Source of the DNA: Symsagittifera roscoffensis
Lineage: Eukaryota; Xenacoelomorpha; Acoela; Convolutidae
DNA: 64,000 bases
Direction of reading: 5' to 3'
Assembly: GCF_963678635.1 (NCBI RefSeq)
Contig: NW_026971689.1
Coordinates: 60,001-124,000, forward strand
A program made the translations under genes and the position numbers. The notes beneath the pieces are model-generated. The model ran no database searches. It had not been told where the DNA came from and was given only the letters and a program-made list of their open reading frames with translations. This document shows positions 20,703-30,490 of the stretch, in pieces; position 1 is the first letter of the stretch; every line of letters starts with the position of its first letter.

Positions 20703-21503
20703 TCAGGCAATGCTCAAGTAGTACTTCTTGTGGAGATACACCATTATCTCGGTTTCTGCGAAGACTACGTGTAGGATGGCGTACAATTCCCTTGGGCTCA
20801 ATTTGCCCCTGTTTGGGTCATACACCGGAATTGAGACCTCCGTTATCCCTCTTTCAATCATGAAGTCTCGTAGTCTTGTTAGTGCCAACATCACGTGTTC
20901 GGGATCAATTGTGTTTCTGTCATTGACCCTCGTCACTAGGAAGCACAGGTATTTCCCTGGGACTTGTGCCACTGATAGTGGAAGCGCTGCCATTCCTCCC
21001 AGTCCTGGTCTCTGTCTGAACAGAAACTCTACGTTCTGGTATTCTCTTCTGAAATCAGCTTCCAGTCTTGATTTGAAACTCATTTCCGCCGTAATGCAGA
21101 TCGCGCTAGTCCTGTTTGACAGGATGAAGTCGCTATCCGTTATCATGATGTTTTCCGAGTACTCATTGGGTATTTCAAATTTCGTTTTGAAATTCCGTCC
21201 TATGTTAGGCTCTGGTTCTTCCTGTTCCAGTTCCAATTCGCTCGTTTCTCTTATTTCCTTGAGCTTCTTAATCATCAAATTTTCGGTGTGGGTAAGTCCT
21301 AACCCCACTCCCCGGACAAAAATATTATCGACGTCCCCGTCGATGGTGTCGGTTCTGAATTGTCCGGTGGACTTTCCAGTGGCCTGTCTGTTGCCGTCCA
21401 GCCGAAGAGAGGGTCTTCCGTCTTCGTGTATTTTTCCGATGACATGTCGACTTGTTGAATGCTCTGTCCTTCGTGACTTTCGTTCTTGACATCGCGCATC
21501 CAT
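20703..21503 (-). CDS. GE2 macro-like domain ORF
   Basis: 266 residues, overlapping the end of gag-pol by 205 nt in the -1 frame. From about residue 65 it aligns with GE1 8670-9292. Features: FVRGVGLGLTHTENL, SDFILSNRTSAICITAEMSF, PGLGGMAALPL, KYLCFLVTR, LTRLRDFMIERGITEVSIP, YDPNRGKL, ELYAI and VYLHKKYYLSI. The pattern fits a Poa1p-like macrodomain (ADP-ribose binding), inferred from motif order. In GE1 the domain is in phase with integrase, so the natural product is probably a pol-macro fusion. In GE2 one nucleotide fewer near 21330 shifts the frame; this is a mutation or a recoding site. The ATG at 21503 lies in the overlap and may not be the real start. Confidence 0.75.
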   Translation of the reverse strand: MDARCQERKSRRTEHSTSRHVIGKIHEDGRPSLRLDGNRQATGKSTGQFRTDTIDGDVDNIFVRGVGLGLTHTENLMIKKLKEIRETSELELEQEEPEPNIGRNFKTKFEIPNEYSENIMITDSDFILSNRTSAICITAEMSFKSRLEADFRREYQNVEFLFRQRPGLGGMAALPLSVAQVPGKYLCFLVTRVNDRNTIDPEHVMLALTRLRDFMIERGITEVSIPVYDPNRGKLSPRELYAILHVVFAETEIMVYLHKKYYLSIA

Positions 21504-24500
21504 TCTAGTATCCTCAAGTTCGTATTCTCCCTCCTCTCTATCTCACTCTGTTCGAGGTCCGTCTCCAATTCCGGTGTCGAGTAGTCTTCCTGCGGATAGT
21601 GCCCACCATCGTTGATGACCTGCCATTCCTCTTCGGCTTCCAGTTCGCCCGCACTCAGTAGCTCCTCGCCCAACTTGTCTGGCTGTATCTTGTCAATCAA
21701 GAAGTCATCCCCGTACCTGTTGTACCTCATACCGGTCCGTTTACGATTGCCGCTTCTGGTTCCCGGTGGTACTGTTCGATCTGGCTCCATCCACTTCGGC
21801 ACCTCATCTTGCTCCGGGTCGTTCCAGTCCTCTTCTGCAAACGATCCTGCTTCAGAATCCACCTCTATCTTCTCATTATCGTCCAAGCTCAAGTTTTCAT
21901 TGCCATCATTTTTCTCTCTGGTACCCTTTTTATTTACTTCACACGCGGGCTCCACCACCAGGTACTCGAGACCTTCCATGTCTTTCGGCAGGCACCAGTC
22001 TTCCGGGGACGGGACGTGAGGCTTCAGATTTTCGTAATGTGCTGCTCGCCCAGTACTCAAGCGGTAGAACCGTCCTTTTTGATGTACTTCCGTTATCATG
22101 AATGGTCCCCTCCACTTCTTGAGTAGTTTCTTCGTCCCCTTGGTTAGTATGACATTTTGGAAGACCCACACGTACTGGCCCACTTCATATGGCTTTGCTT
22201 GCAATATCTTTTCGTCGTATTTTTTGCGTTGGCTCATTTGCACTTGCGCCGTATTCCTCCTGCATAGCTCATTTAGCTCTTGCTGTCTTTTAATTGCTTC
22301 CTTCACATATGCTTGAGGCGACGTCCTTTTCCCCTCGTATTCCGGGTAGAAGAATGTTAGAGGCATTGCTCTCTCCCTGCCCGTCAACATCATGAAAGGA
22401 CTGATGCCCGTCGTTGAGTGCTGAGTGCTGTTGTAGGCTCCTACTACCTGTGGCAGGTATTTGTCCCAATCCGTCATGTATCTTGAGCAGTACACCCTTA
22501 ACATGTTGACCAGTGTCCTGTTCTGTCTCTCTACCAAACCATTAGTCTGTGGATGATAGGTCGTCGAGTGTGCTTGAGCAATGTGCGATCTCTTCATCAA
22601 TTCTTTAGTCAAGTCTCCCATAAAAGCTTTGCCGTTGTCCGACTGAAAAGTCATTGGGCAACCATACCGCGATATCCAATGTGTTATTAGATGATCACAT
22701 GTCTCCTCGGCCGAGGCTGATAGTTTCTCAAGCAGCCTCGTTAAGTCTTCATCTACTCGAGCAGTTCCCGCTTCTACCTGTTTGAGATCATAACCTTTTG
22801 CCTTGAGTGTTTCCCTCACGATCTTGGACCTGAGCATTATCTCTATGGGAATCCCTCTGCCTTTCTTCGAGATGGTCTTTTCTGGGTGTTCTTCAGGTAA
22901 TTCCGGATGATCTTCAATCGGCTTGCCTGATTTGTCCAGCCATCTCGTGAGTGGAAGACTGTCGTACGTTTCTTTATCCATGAATGAGAAGCCATCTTTG
23001 ATCTCAGGTCTGTCCGCCTCTCTTTGTTCTTGTCTCTCGTAGAATTCCGTCTTCTTACTCAAGCTGTCGGCATTTTGATGTTTATCTTGTGTTCTATGCT
23101 CAATTATCATGTTGTATCCGTCTAGGCGAACTATACACCTCCCGATGTAACTTTGGTCCATCGAGTACGTTTTCAGCCAGCTTAGTGCCCGGTTGTCGAC
23201 TCGCAACTTGAATGGCTCGCTGCCCAGGTACGCCCTGTACTTCTCAACAAAGGTAACCACCGCGAACATCTCTGCTTTCGGTGCTCTGTACTTCATTTCC
23301 GTGTCACTCAGGACTTTGCTTCCGTAAGCTATTGGTCTTAAGACTGTTTTCCCGTTCCATTCCTGTTCCTGATGGAGAATTCCCGAAATCGCAACTACCG
23401 ACGCATGCGTGTCCAGCACGTACATCCCCTTCTCAGTCGGCATACCCAGTACTGGTGCCTCACATAGCTCTTTATTTATCTTCTGGAACGACTCTTCCGC
23501 TGCGTTGTTCCATGTGAACTTCTTGCCCTTGTGCCTCATCAACTGTTGCATCGGGTACACCTTGTCCGCGTAGCCTTTGATGAACTCTCTGTAGTAGTTA
23601 GCGAAGCCCAGGAAGCTCATCAACTGGTGTTCCGTCTTCGGTGACTTCCAGGTTAGGATTGCCTCCACGGCATCTGGATCAGGTCTGATGCCGTGCTTAT
23701 CTACCATCCTGCCCAAGTATTTAATTGAGTCTTTGAGTATCTCGCACTTTGATGGTTTACACTTTAGCCCCGATCTATTCATGCAGGCGAACACCTCGTC
23801 TAGTCTCTCGATGTGGTCCTCCAATGTTGGCGTTGCTATTACCACGTCATCCACGTAGAACATTACCAGATTGCCAAACTTCTTTGTTACGCCTATCAGC
23901 GCGTGCGCCATCAATCGTTGAAACGTGGCTGTCGCATTGCAAAGTCCAAACGGCATCCGTTTCCATTGAAACAGACCCAGCTCGCAGGCAAACCCTGTCT
24001 TCTCCCTATCCTGCTTCCGTAGTGGTACCTGCCAAAAGGCTGAGCCTAAATTAAGAGTCGTAAAAAATTTTGCATCACCTAATTTCGAGAGGCTCTCATC
24101 AATCCTAGGTATGGGATAGGCATCCTTCACCGTGACGGAGTTCAGGTATCGAAAGTCACAACAAAACCTCAACTGGTCGCCTTTCTTTTTGGCCATCACT
24201 ACTCCACACGCCCACGGTGACTTGTATGGTTCTATCATGTCATACTCAAGTAGCGTTTCGATCTCTTTTCGACAAGCCTCCGATTTGTGCGGGGTCATGC
24301 GCCTCGCCCCCTCCCTGTGCGGTACCGCATTCTCCTCAAGTTCTATTTCATGCTCAACGAAATTACAACACCCGATATCCGCCTTGTGCTTCGAAAAAAC
24401 TTCCTCGTTCCGATCTAGTACGTCCTTGATGGCTTCGAGCTGTTCGTCCGTCAGTTTGCCCCTCAAGTGTTCAATCTCCGGAAGAAACGGTTTATCAATT

Positions 24501-27500
24501 TGCATTTCATCTAATGTGGGCCGCTCCGGAAAGTTCGAACAGCTCGACAGTCCATCGTCCGTCTCTGACTTAAGTGATTTAACAAGACCTGATGAACTTT
24601 TTATTTCCTGTAATCGTCTCAAGATACAAATCCTGTCCCTATGATTGGGACAATCAACAACTTCATTTTGTTTTGAGTTCTCAGTCATTTCATATTGGGT
24701 TTTAACCGGTAAAGCATATCCCAGCTTCCTCCCTCTCTGTATCGTGATCGGTATATCAAGAGTATTCAACAAGACACTGACGCAGAGGCCACTCTTCGTT
24801 ATCGAGAAGGATCTTCCTAAAACAGCAGCACTTTGACTATTAGGATTTGGAACTATGCATACTTGTTTGTTATCGCTTAGTTCATTGAAATTTTTCATTC
24901 TCAAGCCCACGATTGCCGCTTCATTTGCTTTTAGCCTCACCCTTCTACTCAAGAATACCGGTGTTTTGGTTTCATTTGCCATTATTAAATTTACCGGTTT
25001 GATTGCGTACCTCCTATTCGGGTTCCGTATTCTGAACATTGCATTATTTAGATCAATTGCTACGTCAAAATTCCTGATGAAGTCTCTGCCTAAAATAAAT
25101 TGGTCAGATTCATCTAGGTTTTCCACCACAAGAAAGCTCATCCACAGGTTACGTTCCCCCAGATTGAGGGCTATTATTGGCGTTCTGCCCAACACCCGCA
25201 GGGCTCCTTTGTTTGCAGCCGACAGCCGTATTCTCGAGTCTATCAAGTCGCCTTTGTTAAATCCCATCCGTTCCCAAGTTTCAATTGGTATGACGCTCAA
25301 GACCGCTCCTGTATCGAGTAACCCACGTAACTGAGTCTTTTTGCCATTTATGTCTAGCACGTGCCCTGTCACATCTGCCTCTGTCCCGATGTGCATCGCA
25401 TCTTCTTCAAGCATGTCGCAGTGTCCAATCGATCTCACTTTCAACTCTTCTTTCCCTACGTAGATTTGCCCAATTAGGTCTTCATCACATGTTATCATTG
25501 TCTTGGTATAGATGTTGATTCCATCTATGTTTAACATCACCTCGTGTGGACCACAAGCTTCGGTGTACCTGTTATCAATGCGTACCGACTTACTACCCCC
25601 CCTTGTGAGTAGTGCTCTCAATGCTCTAGAGGTCGTTTGCGGGCTTATGCCACTCAAGTAGTCTGCGTACACATCAATGTGCATTGTAGTCTGGTCACAT
25701 GGTTCGCTCAAGTTTCTCGTAACTTCGTGTCCGCCCACAGTGATTATGGACATTATCCTGGCCCCGATTTTCGATATGCCGAACGGCTTTCCCGTTACCA
25801 TTTTCACGGTGTTACAATTCCCAGTTTTCGTCGAGCCCGATGCGACCTCTGACGTTGGCTTCAATCCAGTTAAGGCCTCGTTGAAATTCTGTCTTTCAAT
25901 TTCCTGTTTTAGCCTTTGCTCTACTTCTTTCGCAGCTAGATCCTGTTTCACCTTGTTAATTGCTTCAGTCGCTGCTTTCTCGTAATTTATCTCTAGAGGG
26001 TTCCCGGCTGTGGATTCTATCGCACCATTAACGTGTGTCACTGCTTTCACTGTTTTCGTCGGCAGTTCCGTGTTCGGTGTACCTGAGTTCCTTGAATCAA
26101 ACTCGGTTTGTCTATTGCGCTGATTCTGCACCGCCGCTAATGCCAACTTATGTTTGGGGTGATTCTGGTCCTTGACCGCTTCCCAGAACAATGGGCAATC
26201 CATTCTGAAGTGTCCTTCTTGGTTACAGAAAAAGCATCTCGCTCCTATCTTGACGATTAAGCCACTATAGTACTCATGTTCCTCCATTTGGCTCATATCT
26301 TCCTCATCCGGTGCGTATCCTAGACCCCTCATTCCTTGTTTGTATGTTGTGCAGACAGCCACGTGGTGGTCCGCCGACCCCCAGTTCGCGCATGATCTGC
26401 GCTTGTCCATGTCATCTCTGGGCTTATACCATGACGACCTCTGAGGTTGGCTTCCCCTTTGCGTGTTCCTGTTTGCTGAATACGAGTACTTCTTAGGTTT
26501 CATCAGCATGTATTCTCTCGATTTCTGTCTCATTTCTTCTGGGGTCGGTGCGCTGTCTTTCGACAATGTGTAGTATGTTGCTAACATTGTCCTTAAGTCA
26601 TCACTTTTTACCCCATCAATGAACTTCGAGGCGATGCTGAAGTTCCTCCTGTTCGTCGACTCCTCTGGATCACTCCTCCTTCTCAAGCTCTCAAGGTCAT
26701 CTAGGAATCGATCAATTGACTCATCATCCCTCTGCCTTCTCTTTTCAAATCGCATCATCGCTTGGTGACCCTTCATGCCTGACCCGAATCGATTCAGTAA
26801 TATTTCGAAGATTTTGTCTGCGGTATCGCGTTCTTCTTCTTTCTTGGCAACCACACATTTTAATGCCGTGCCTTCCAGGTTGCTGAGTATGGCTGTGCAA
26901 GCTTGTCTTTCGTCATTCAAGTTATCTTGCTCTAGGTGTAATCTCATCACCTCCACCCAAGTGTCAATGCATCCATCGGAGTCGTCTTTGAATTCTTTTG
27001 GCTTCTTGAATGTTTTTCTCGATTTTCCTTCTCTCCTGTCGCTCGAGTCAGTGTTCCTCGTAGCGAAGGCCTCTAGAGTCCTGTTCATCATCTCCCAAGT
27101 GCTTGCCCACGTCATGGCGTCCGGACCTGCGTTGCTGTTAGCTGTTGAGTCCCCCGGGCCACCCATTGTATTTGATGCTCCGTTCTTCATGATTGTTTTA
27201 GCAGCTGTAGGTGCTGTGCCCACCGCGTCCCGGGTTGACGGCAAGGGTGTCGATTGCCGTTTGTTTCTTTGCGGTTCCACAAAGTCAACTCTGGTGCCTT
27301 GTGTGCGATCCGCAGCCGGTCTTTCTTGTGAGGTAGAATTTCTCAAGATGGCATCCAATTTGGCCTGTATTGCACACGAGCTTTCGGCCTGATTCCTGCT
27401 CATTGTGTCCATCCTCTTTTCTAAGCTACCTAAATGACTGTGGACATCATCATATCGGTTTTTCAACTGTTGCTTGTCTTTTCTGATGCATTTGTCTCGT

Positions 27501-28282
27501 TCTTCATTGGTGGCTTCTATCTTATCAGACATCTGTTGGAGACTTTCGTCTGTCGTCTTAGCCAGGTTAAAATAGCTATCCAGATATTCGTGTTTGTTGT
27601 ACTTCAACTCCTTCTTTATTAAGTCTCTATCTTCCTCACTGTACTTTAGTTTTTTGTCGATCTGATTCAGTTTTGTCATCAGATTGCCGAGCTCGAGATT
27701 AGCTACTTTGTAGTTAGCCGTGTTGTTGTCTTCGGCCGTCGCCCCTGCTCCGGCTTGTTCTTCCTTCAGGTCGGCTTCTGTCGATTTCGTGCTCACTGTA
27801 CCAAATGTTCGTGCTTTTTCTGTTTTTGATTCTTCAGCCGAATTATCTCTCGATTTCATTCCGACCATCATCGCCAACTTATCTGTAAAGGATGTCTTCT
27901 TCACTTGAGAGTCGTCTTTCATCGTTTCTCGGGTATTGCCTGTTGTGTCTTCCAATGCGTCTATCGGCGATAACTCCACGGTTTTTGGATTTTGATCTTC
28001 CATGTGGGGCATCGGTGTGGATTCCGTTGTCCTCTTCTCCACTTCATCTACGCTCTGGTCTGGTGTCTCTAGATCAATCTCGACCGTTGGCTCCACCTGT
28101 TTGTCTTTAGCCCCTTCTCTCGTCTTGTTCTCGGTACTACTCCTCGTGTTGACCATGCTAACTGAAAAATTACCTTTCGTTTTCTTTGGCCCCATTGATG
28201 TCGTTCCGCGTAGCGACGAGTTATATTTTGTGTCTGATCCAGTTGATCTTCTTTCGAGCACCGGTACCCTACTCCGTCTCAT
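21299..28282 (-). CDS. GE2 gag-pol polyprotein, 2327 aa, Ty3/gypsy type
   Basis: One open frame. Gag: basic/acidic head, coiled coil (about 190-290), capsid core (from about 430), zinc knuckle CFFC...H...C at about 683. Protease: LLDTGA with Asp990. RT: FYVDDV with Asp at about 1478-1479. RNase H: DTHAS, RAPKAEMFAV, LRVDNRALSWL. Integrase core: FQSDNG (Asp about 1882) and VERQNR (Glu about 1918), the D-x35-E spacing of the family. The HHCC zinc-binding domain and first catalytic Asp, present in GE1, are missing: the sequence jumps from a LTRLLEKL linker to SASAEETCDHL near 22715. So integration in cis looks impossible. The carboxyl tail is acidic and ends at TAG where the macro frame takes over. 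Confidence 0.93.
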   Translation of the reverse strand: MRRSRVPVLERRSTGSDTKYNSSLRGTTSMGPKKTKGNFSVSMVNTRSSTENKTREGAKDKQVEPTVEIDLETPDQSVDEVEKRTTESTPMPHMEDQNPKTVELSPIDALEDTTGNTRETMKDDSQVKKTSFTDKLAMMVGMKSRDNSAEESKTEKARTFGTVSTKSTEADLKEEQAGAGATAEDNNTANYKVANLELGNLMTKLNQIDKKLKYSEEDRDLIKKELKYNKHEYLDSYFNLAKTTDESLQQMSDKIEATNEERDKCIRKDKQQLKNRYDDVHSHLGSLEKRMDTMSRNQAESSCAIQAKLDAILRNSTSQERPAADRTQGTRVDFVEPQRNKRQSTPLPSTRDAVGTAPTAAKTIMKNGASNTMGGPGDSTANSNAGPDAMTWASTWEMMNRTLEAFATRNTDSSDRREGKSRKTFKKPKEFKDDSDGCIDTWVEVMRLHLEQDNLNDERQACTAILSNLEGTALKCVVAKKEEERDTADKIFEILLNRFGSGMKGHQAMMRFEKRRQRDDESIDRFLDDLESLRRRSDPEESTNRRNFSIASKFIDGVKSDDLRTMLATYYTLSKDSAPTPEEMRQKSREYMLMKPKKYSYSANRNTQRGSQPQRSSWYKPRDDMDKRRSCANWGSADHHVAVCTTYKQGMRGLGYAPDEEDMSQMEEHEYYSGLIVKIGARCFFCNQEGHFRMDCPLFWEAVKDQNHPKHKLALAAVQNQRNRQTEFDSRNSGTPNTELPTKTVKAVTHVNGAIESTAGNPLEINYEKAATEAINKVKQDLAAKEVEQRLKQEIERQNFNEALTGLKPTSEVASGSTKTGNCNTVKMVTGKPFGISKIGARIMSIITVGGHEVTRNLSEPCDQTTMHIDVYADYLSGISPQTTSRALRALLTRGGSKSVRIDNRYTEACGPHEVMLNIDGINIYTKTMITCDEDLIGQIYVGKEELKVRSIGHCDMLEEDAMHIGTEADVTGHVLDINGKKTQLRGLLDTGAVLSVIPIETWERMGFNKGDLIDSRIRLSAANKGALRVLGRTPIIALNLGERNLWMSFLVVENLDESDQFILGRDFIRNFDVAIDLNNAMFRIRNPNRRYAIKPVNLIMANETKTPVFLSRRVRLKANEAAIVGLRMKNFNELSDNKQVCIVPNPNSQSAAVLGRSFSITKSGLCVSVLLNTLDIPITIQRGRKLGYALPVKTQYEMTENSKQNEVVDCPNHRDRICILRRLQEIKSSSGLVKSLKSETDDGLSSCSNFPERPTLDEMQIDKPFLPEIEHLRGKLTDEQLEAIKDVLDRNEEVFSKHKADIGCCNFVEHEIELEENAVPHREGARRMTPHKSEACRKEIETLLEYDMIEPYKSPWACGVVMAKKKGDQLRFCCDFRYLNSVTVKDAYPIPRIDESLSKLGDAKFFTTLNLGSAFWQVPLRKQDREKTGFACELGLFQWKRMPFGLCNATATFQRLMAHALIGVTKKFGNLVMFYVDDVVIATPTLEDHIERLDEVFACMNRSGLKCKPSKCEILKDSIKYLGRMVDKHGIRPDPDAVEAILTWKSPKTEHQLMSFLGFANYYREFIKGYADKVYPMQQLMRHKGKKFTWNNAAEESFQKINKELCEAPVLGMPTEKGMYVLDTHASVVAISGILHQEQEWNGKTVLRPIAYGSKVLSDTEMKYRAPKAEMFAVVTFVEKYRAYLGSEPFKLRVDNRALSWLKTYSMDQSYIGRCIVRLDGYNMIIEHRTQDKHQNADSLSKKTEFYERQEQREADRPEIKDGFSFMDKETYDSLPLTRWLDKSGKPIEDHPELPEEHPEKTISKKGRGIPIEIMLRSKIVRETLKAKGYDLKQVEAGTARVDEDLTRLLEKLSASAEETCDHLITHWISRYGCPMTFQSDNGKAFMGDLTKELMKRSHIAQAHSTTYHPQTNGLVERQNRTLVNMLRVYCSRYMTDWDKYLPQVVGAYNSTQHSTTGISPFMMLTGRERAMPLTFFYPEYEGKRTSPQAYVKEAIKRQQELNELCRRNTAQVQMSQRKKYDEKILQAKPYEVGQYVWVFQNVILTKGTKKLLKKWRGPFMITEVHQKGRFYRLSTGRAAHYENLKPHVPSPEDWCLPKDMEGLEYLVVEPACEVNKKGTREKNDGNENLSLDDNEKIEVDSEAGSFAEEDWNDPEQDEVPKWMEPDRTVPPGTRSGNRKRTGMRYNRYGDDFLIDKIQPDKLGEELLSAGELEAEEEWQVINDGGHYPQEDYSTPELETDLEQSEIERRENTNLRILEWMRDVKNESHEGQSIQQVDMSSEKYTKTEDPLFGWTATDRPLESPPDNSEPTPSTGTSIIFLSGEWG

Positions 28283-28479
28283 TTTCTCTATTTACAATTG
28301 CTCCTATTTACAATATTATTATATACACAAATCTATCCTAAGAGTAAAATTTTTTGTGAAAAGATTCTTTAAAAGAAATATGTGACGTGATTAAAACTGA
28401 GTCTTTGTGTTTTTTAACTGTCCTGAAAATCTTTTTATAATTTTTGTTCCAATTTTTATGCCGTCCCAAGACCTTCTTC

Positions 28480-29400
28480 CACTGTCTCAAGACTGTATAG
28501 TGCTGTCCCAGTACTTTTTGTTAGTGTCCCAAGACCCCTGTCCCAAGGGTACTGTCCCAGGACTACTGTCCCAAGACCCCTGTCCCAAGGGTACTGTCCC
28601 AGGACTACTGTCCCAAGACTAGTGTCCCAAGACCACTATCCCAAGGGTACTGTCCCAGGACCCCTGTCCCAAGACTAGTGTCCCAAGACCACTGTCCCAA
28701 GACCACTATCCCAAGGGTACTGTCCCAGGACTACTGTCCCAAGACCCCTGTCCCAAGACTAGTGTCCCAAGACCACTGTCCCAAGGCTAGTGTCCCAAGA
28801 CTACTATCCCAAGGCTACTATCCCAAGGCTAGTGTCCCAAGACCACTGTCCCAAGACTACTATCCCAAGGCTACTATCCCAAGGCTACTATCCCAAGGCT
28901 AGTGTCCCAAGACCACTGTCCCAAGACCACTATCCCAAGGCTAGTGTCCCAAGACTACTATCCCAAGGCTACTATCCCAAGGCTAGTGTCCCAAGACCAC
29001 TGTCCCAAGACTAATATCTCAAGGCTACTGTCCCAAGGCTAGTGTCCCAAGACCACTGTCCCAAGACTACTATCCCAAGGCTACTGTCCCAAGGCTAGTG
29101 TCCCAAGACCACTGTCCCAAGACTACTATCCCAAGGCTACTATCCCAAGGCTAGTGTCCCAAGACCACTTTCCCAAGACTGCTATCCCAAGGCTAGTGTC
29201 CCAAGACCACTGTCCCAAGACTACTATCCCAAGACGTCTTTAGCGTTGTCCCAAGACCACTGTCCCAAGACCACTATCCCAAAGCTAGTGTCCCAAGACC
29301 ACTGTCCCAAGACTTCTTTGGTACTGTCCCAAGACTGCACTGTCCCAAGACAGACCTCTTTGGTACTGTCCCAAGACTGCACTGTCCCAAGACCTCTTTT
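28480..29400. repeat. 14-bp minisatellite in GE2 leader
   Basis: About 60 units of the form CTGTCCCAAGACCA / CTATCCCAAGGCTA, period 14. The variants alternate in higher-order blocks of two or three units. Longer divergent units with CTTTGGTACTG or GTCTTTAGCG inserts appear at the right end (29230-29395). The left end is also degenerate (TCTCAAGACTG near 28485). Confidence 0.92.
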
Positions 29401-30220
29401 TTCTTCGTTGTAGGGACTTCTTGTTTCACTGTACCTTGTACCACCACTCAAGCTCTAGTAAAATTTTCCCAAAAACCCTCTCTTAAAGCCCAAATGCCGA
29501 CCTTTTTAGGCACTTCTTTTTCAATGTTCCAGGCAACTTGCAAGCAAAGTGTGTGTGCAGGTATCTTGTGATCACCTGTTTGACCAAAAACCAAACACAA
29601 ATCCTCCCCAAAATGCAACAAAAATTATGAGCAAGAAAAGTAATAAAAACAGAAAAATGAACCTCACCTAAAATTCAAAGTTGACGAATGTCGCCCTTCT
29701 GCCGAAAAAAATGTCTGGTACCTGTTGCCACGCGTTTTCCTCCCCCCAACTAATGATCTTATTGGGTATCACCAGAATTATCTTTGTCCGATCCCCCCTA
29801 CCAATCCAACCAACGTACCTGTCCTAACTCAAGTTAAGTTTGGATGTCCACTTTCTATTACCAACGCGTGTTAATGTCTAATGTAACTAAATCAACGATG
29901 TCGATTAATTAGTTACTCTAATTTTCTCCCTTTTTACAATTTGCAACCGCCAACCTCCAACCTAGCCAGCCCCCTTCTAACCTCCCCCCTTTTTAGCCCC
30001 CCTTCTTAAGCCTAAAATTACCTTAAGCGCCGGGTGCTAAACCTCTCAAGAGAAAACCGTAGACCTGTCTCCAGGCCTGCTCAAGTAAAAACGTTCCTCA
30101 AAACTGGGGGATTTCGCTTATCCAATTTTACACTTATCTCCTATAATGTAACGTGGATTTTAACGATACCCGTTCTGCACAGCTTGAGAACCCGAGAACT
30201 GCCAAATCCTCTTTGGCTGC

Positions 30221-30490
30221 TTTCCAACTCGACTGGTCACCTCTTCCAGTCCAGTGTTCTATTGGTTCAGCTCAATTGTTCCTGAACCACTTTCCGGCTC
30301 GGCTGGTCACCTCTTCCAGTCAAGTCTCCTATTGGTTCAGCTCAAGTGCTCCTGAACCACCTTCCCACTCGGCTGGTCACCTTTTCCAGTCAAGTATCCT
30401 ATTGGTTCAGCTCAAGTGCTCCTGAACCACTTTTCCACTCGGCTGGTCACCTTTTCCAGTCAAGTCTCCTTTTGGTTCAGCCCAAGTGCC
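30221..30490. repeat. 70-bp tandem array with hairpins in GE2 leader
   Basis: Nearly four copies with an exact 70-bp step (ATTGGTTCAG or TTTGGTTCAG at 30261, 30331, 30401, 30471). Each of the first three copies has the inverted pair TGGTTCAG ... CTGAACCA with an 11-base gap, able to fold into an 8-bp stem. The fourth copy lacks the right arm. A second conserved part of each unit is CTGGTCACC...TTCCAGT. Confidence 0.9.

Noticed and set aside
26775-27392. 205-codon plus-strand frame opposite GE2 gag, and similar long plus-strand frames at 20728-21489 and 13948-14754
   Set aside because: They lie antisense to conserved gag, macro or ORF4 coding and show no family features; they are shadows of the real genes.
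28407-29014. Plus-strand frames with SQDHCPKTTIPR-type repeats
   Set aside because: They only translate the 14-bp minisatellite; 14 is not a multiple of 3 and all frames behave alike.
28480-29400. CRISPR-like array
   Set aside because: Units are contiguous with no unique spacers; the context is a eukaryotic retrotransposon.
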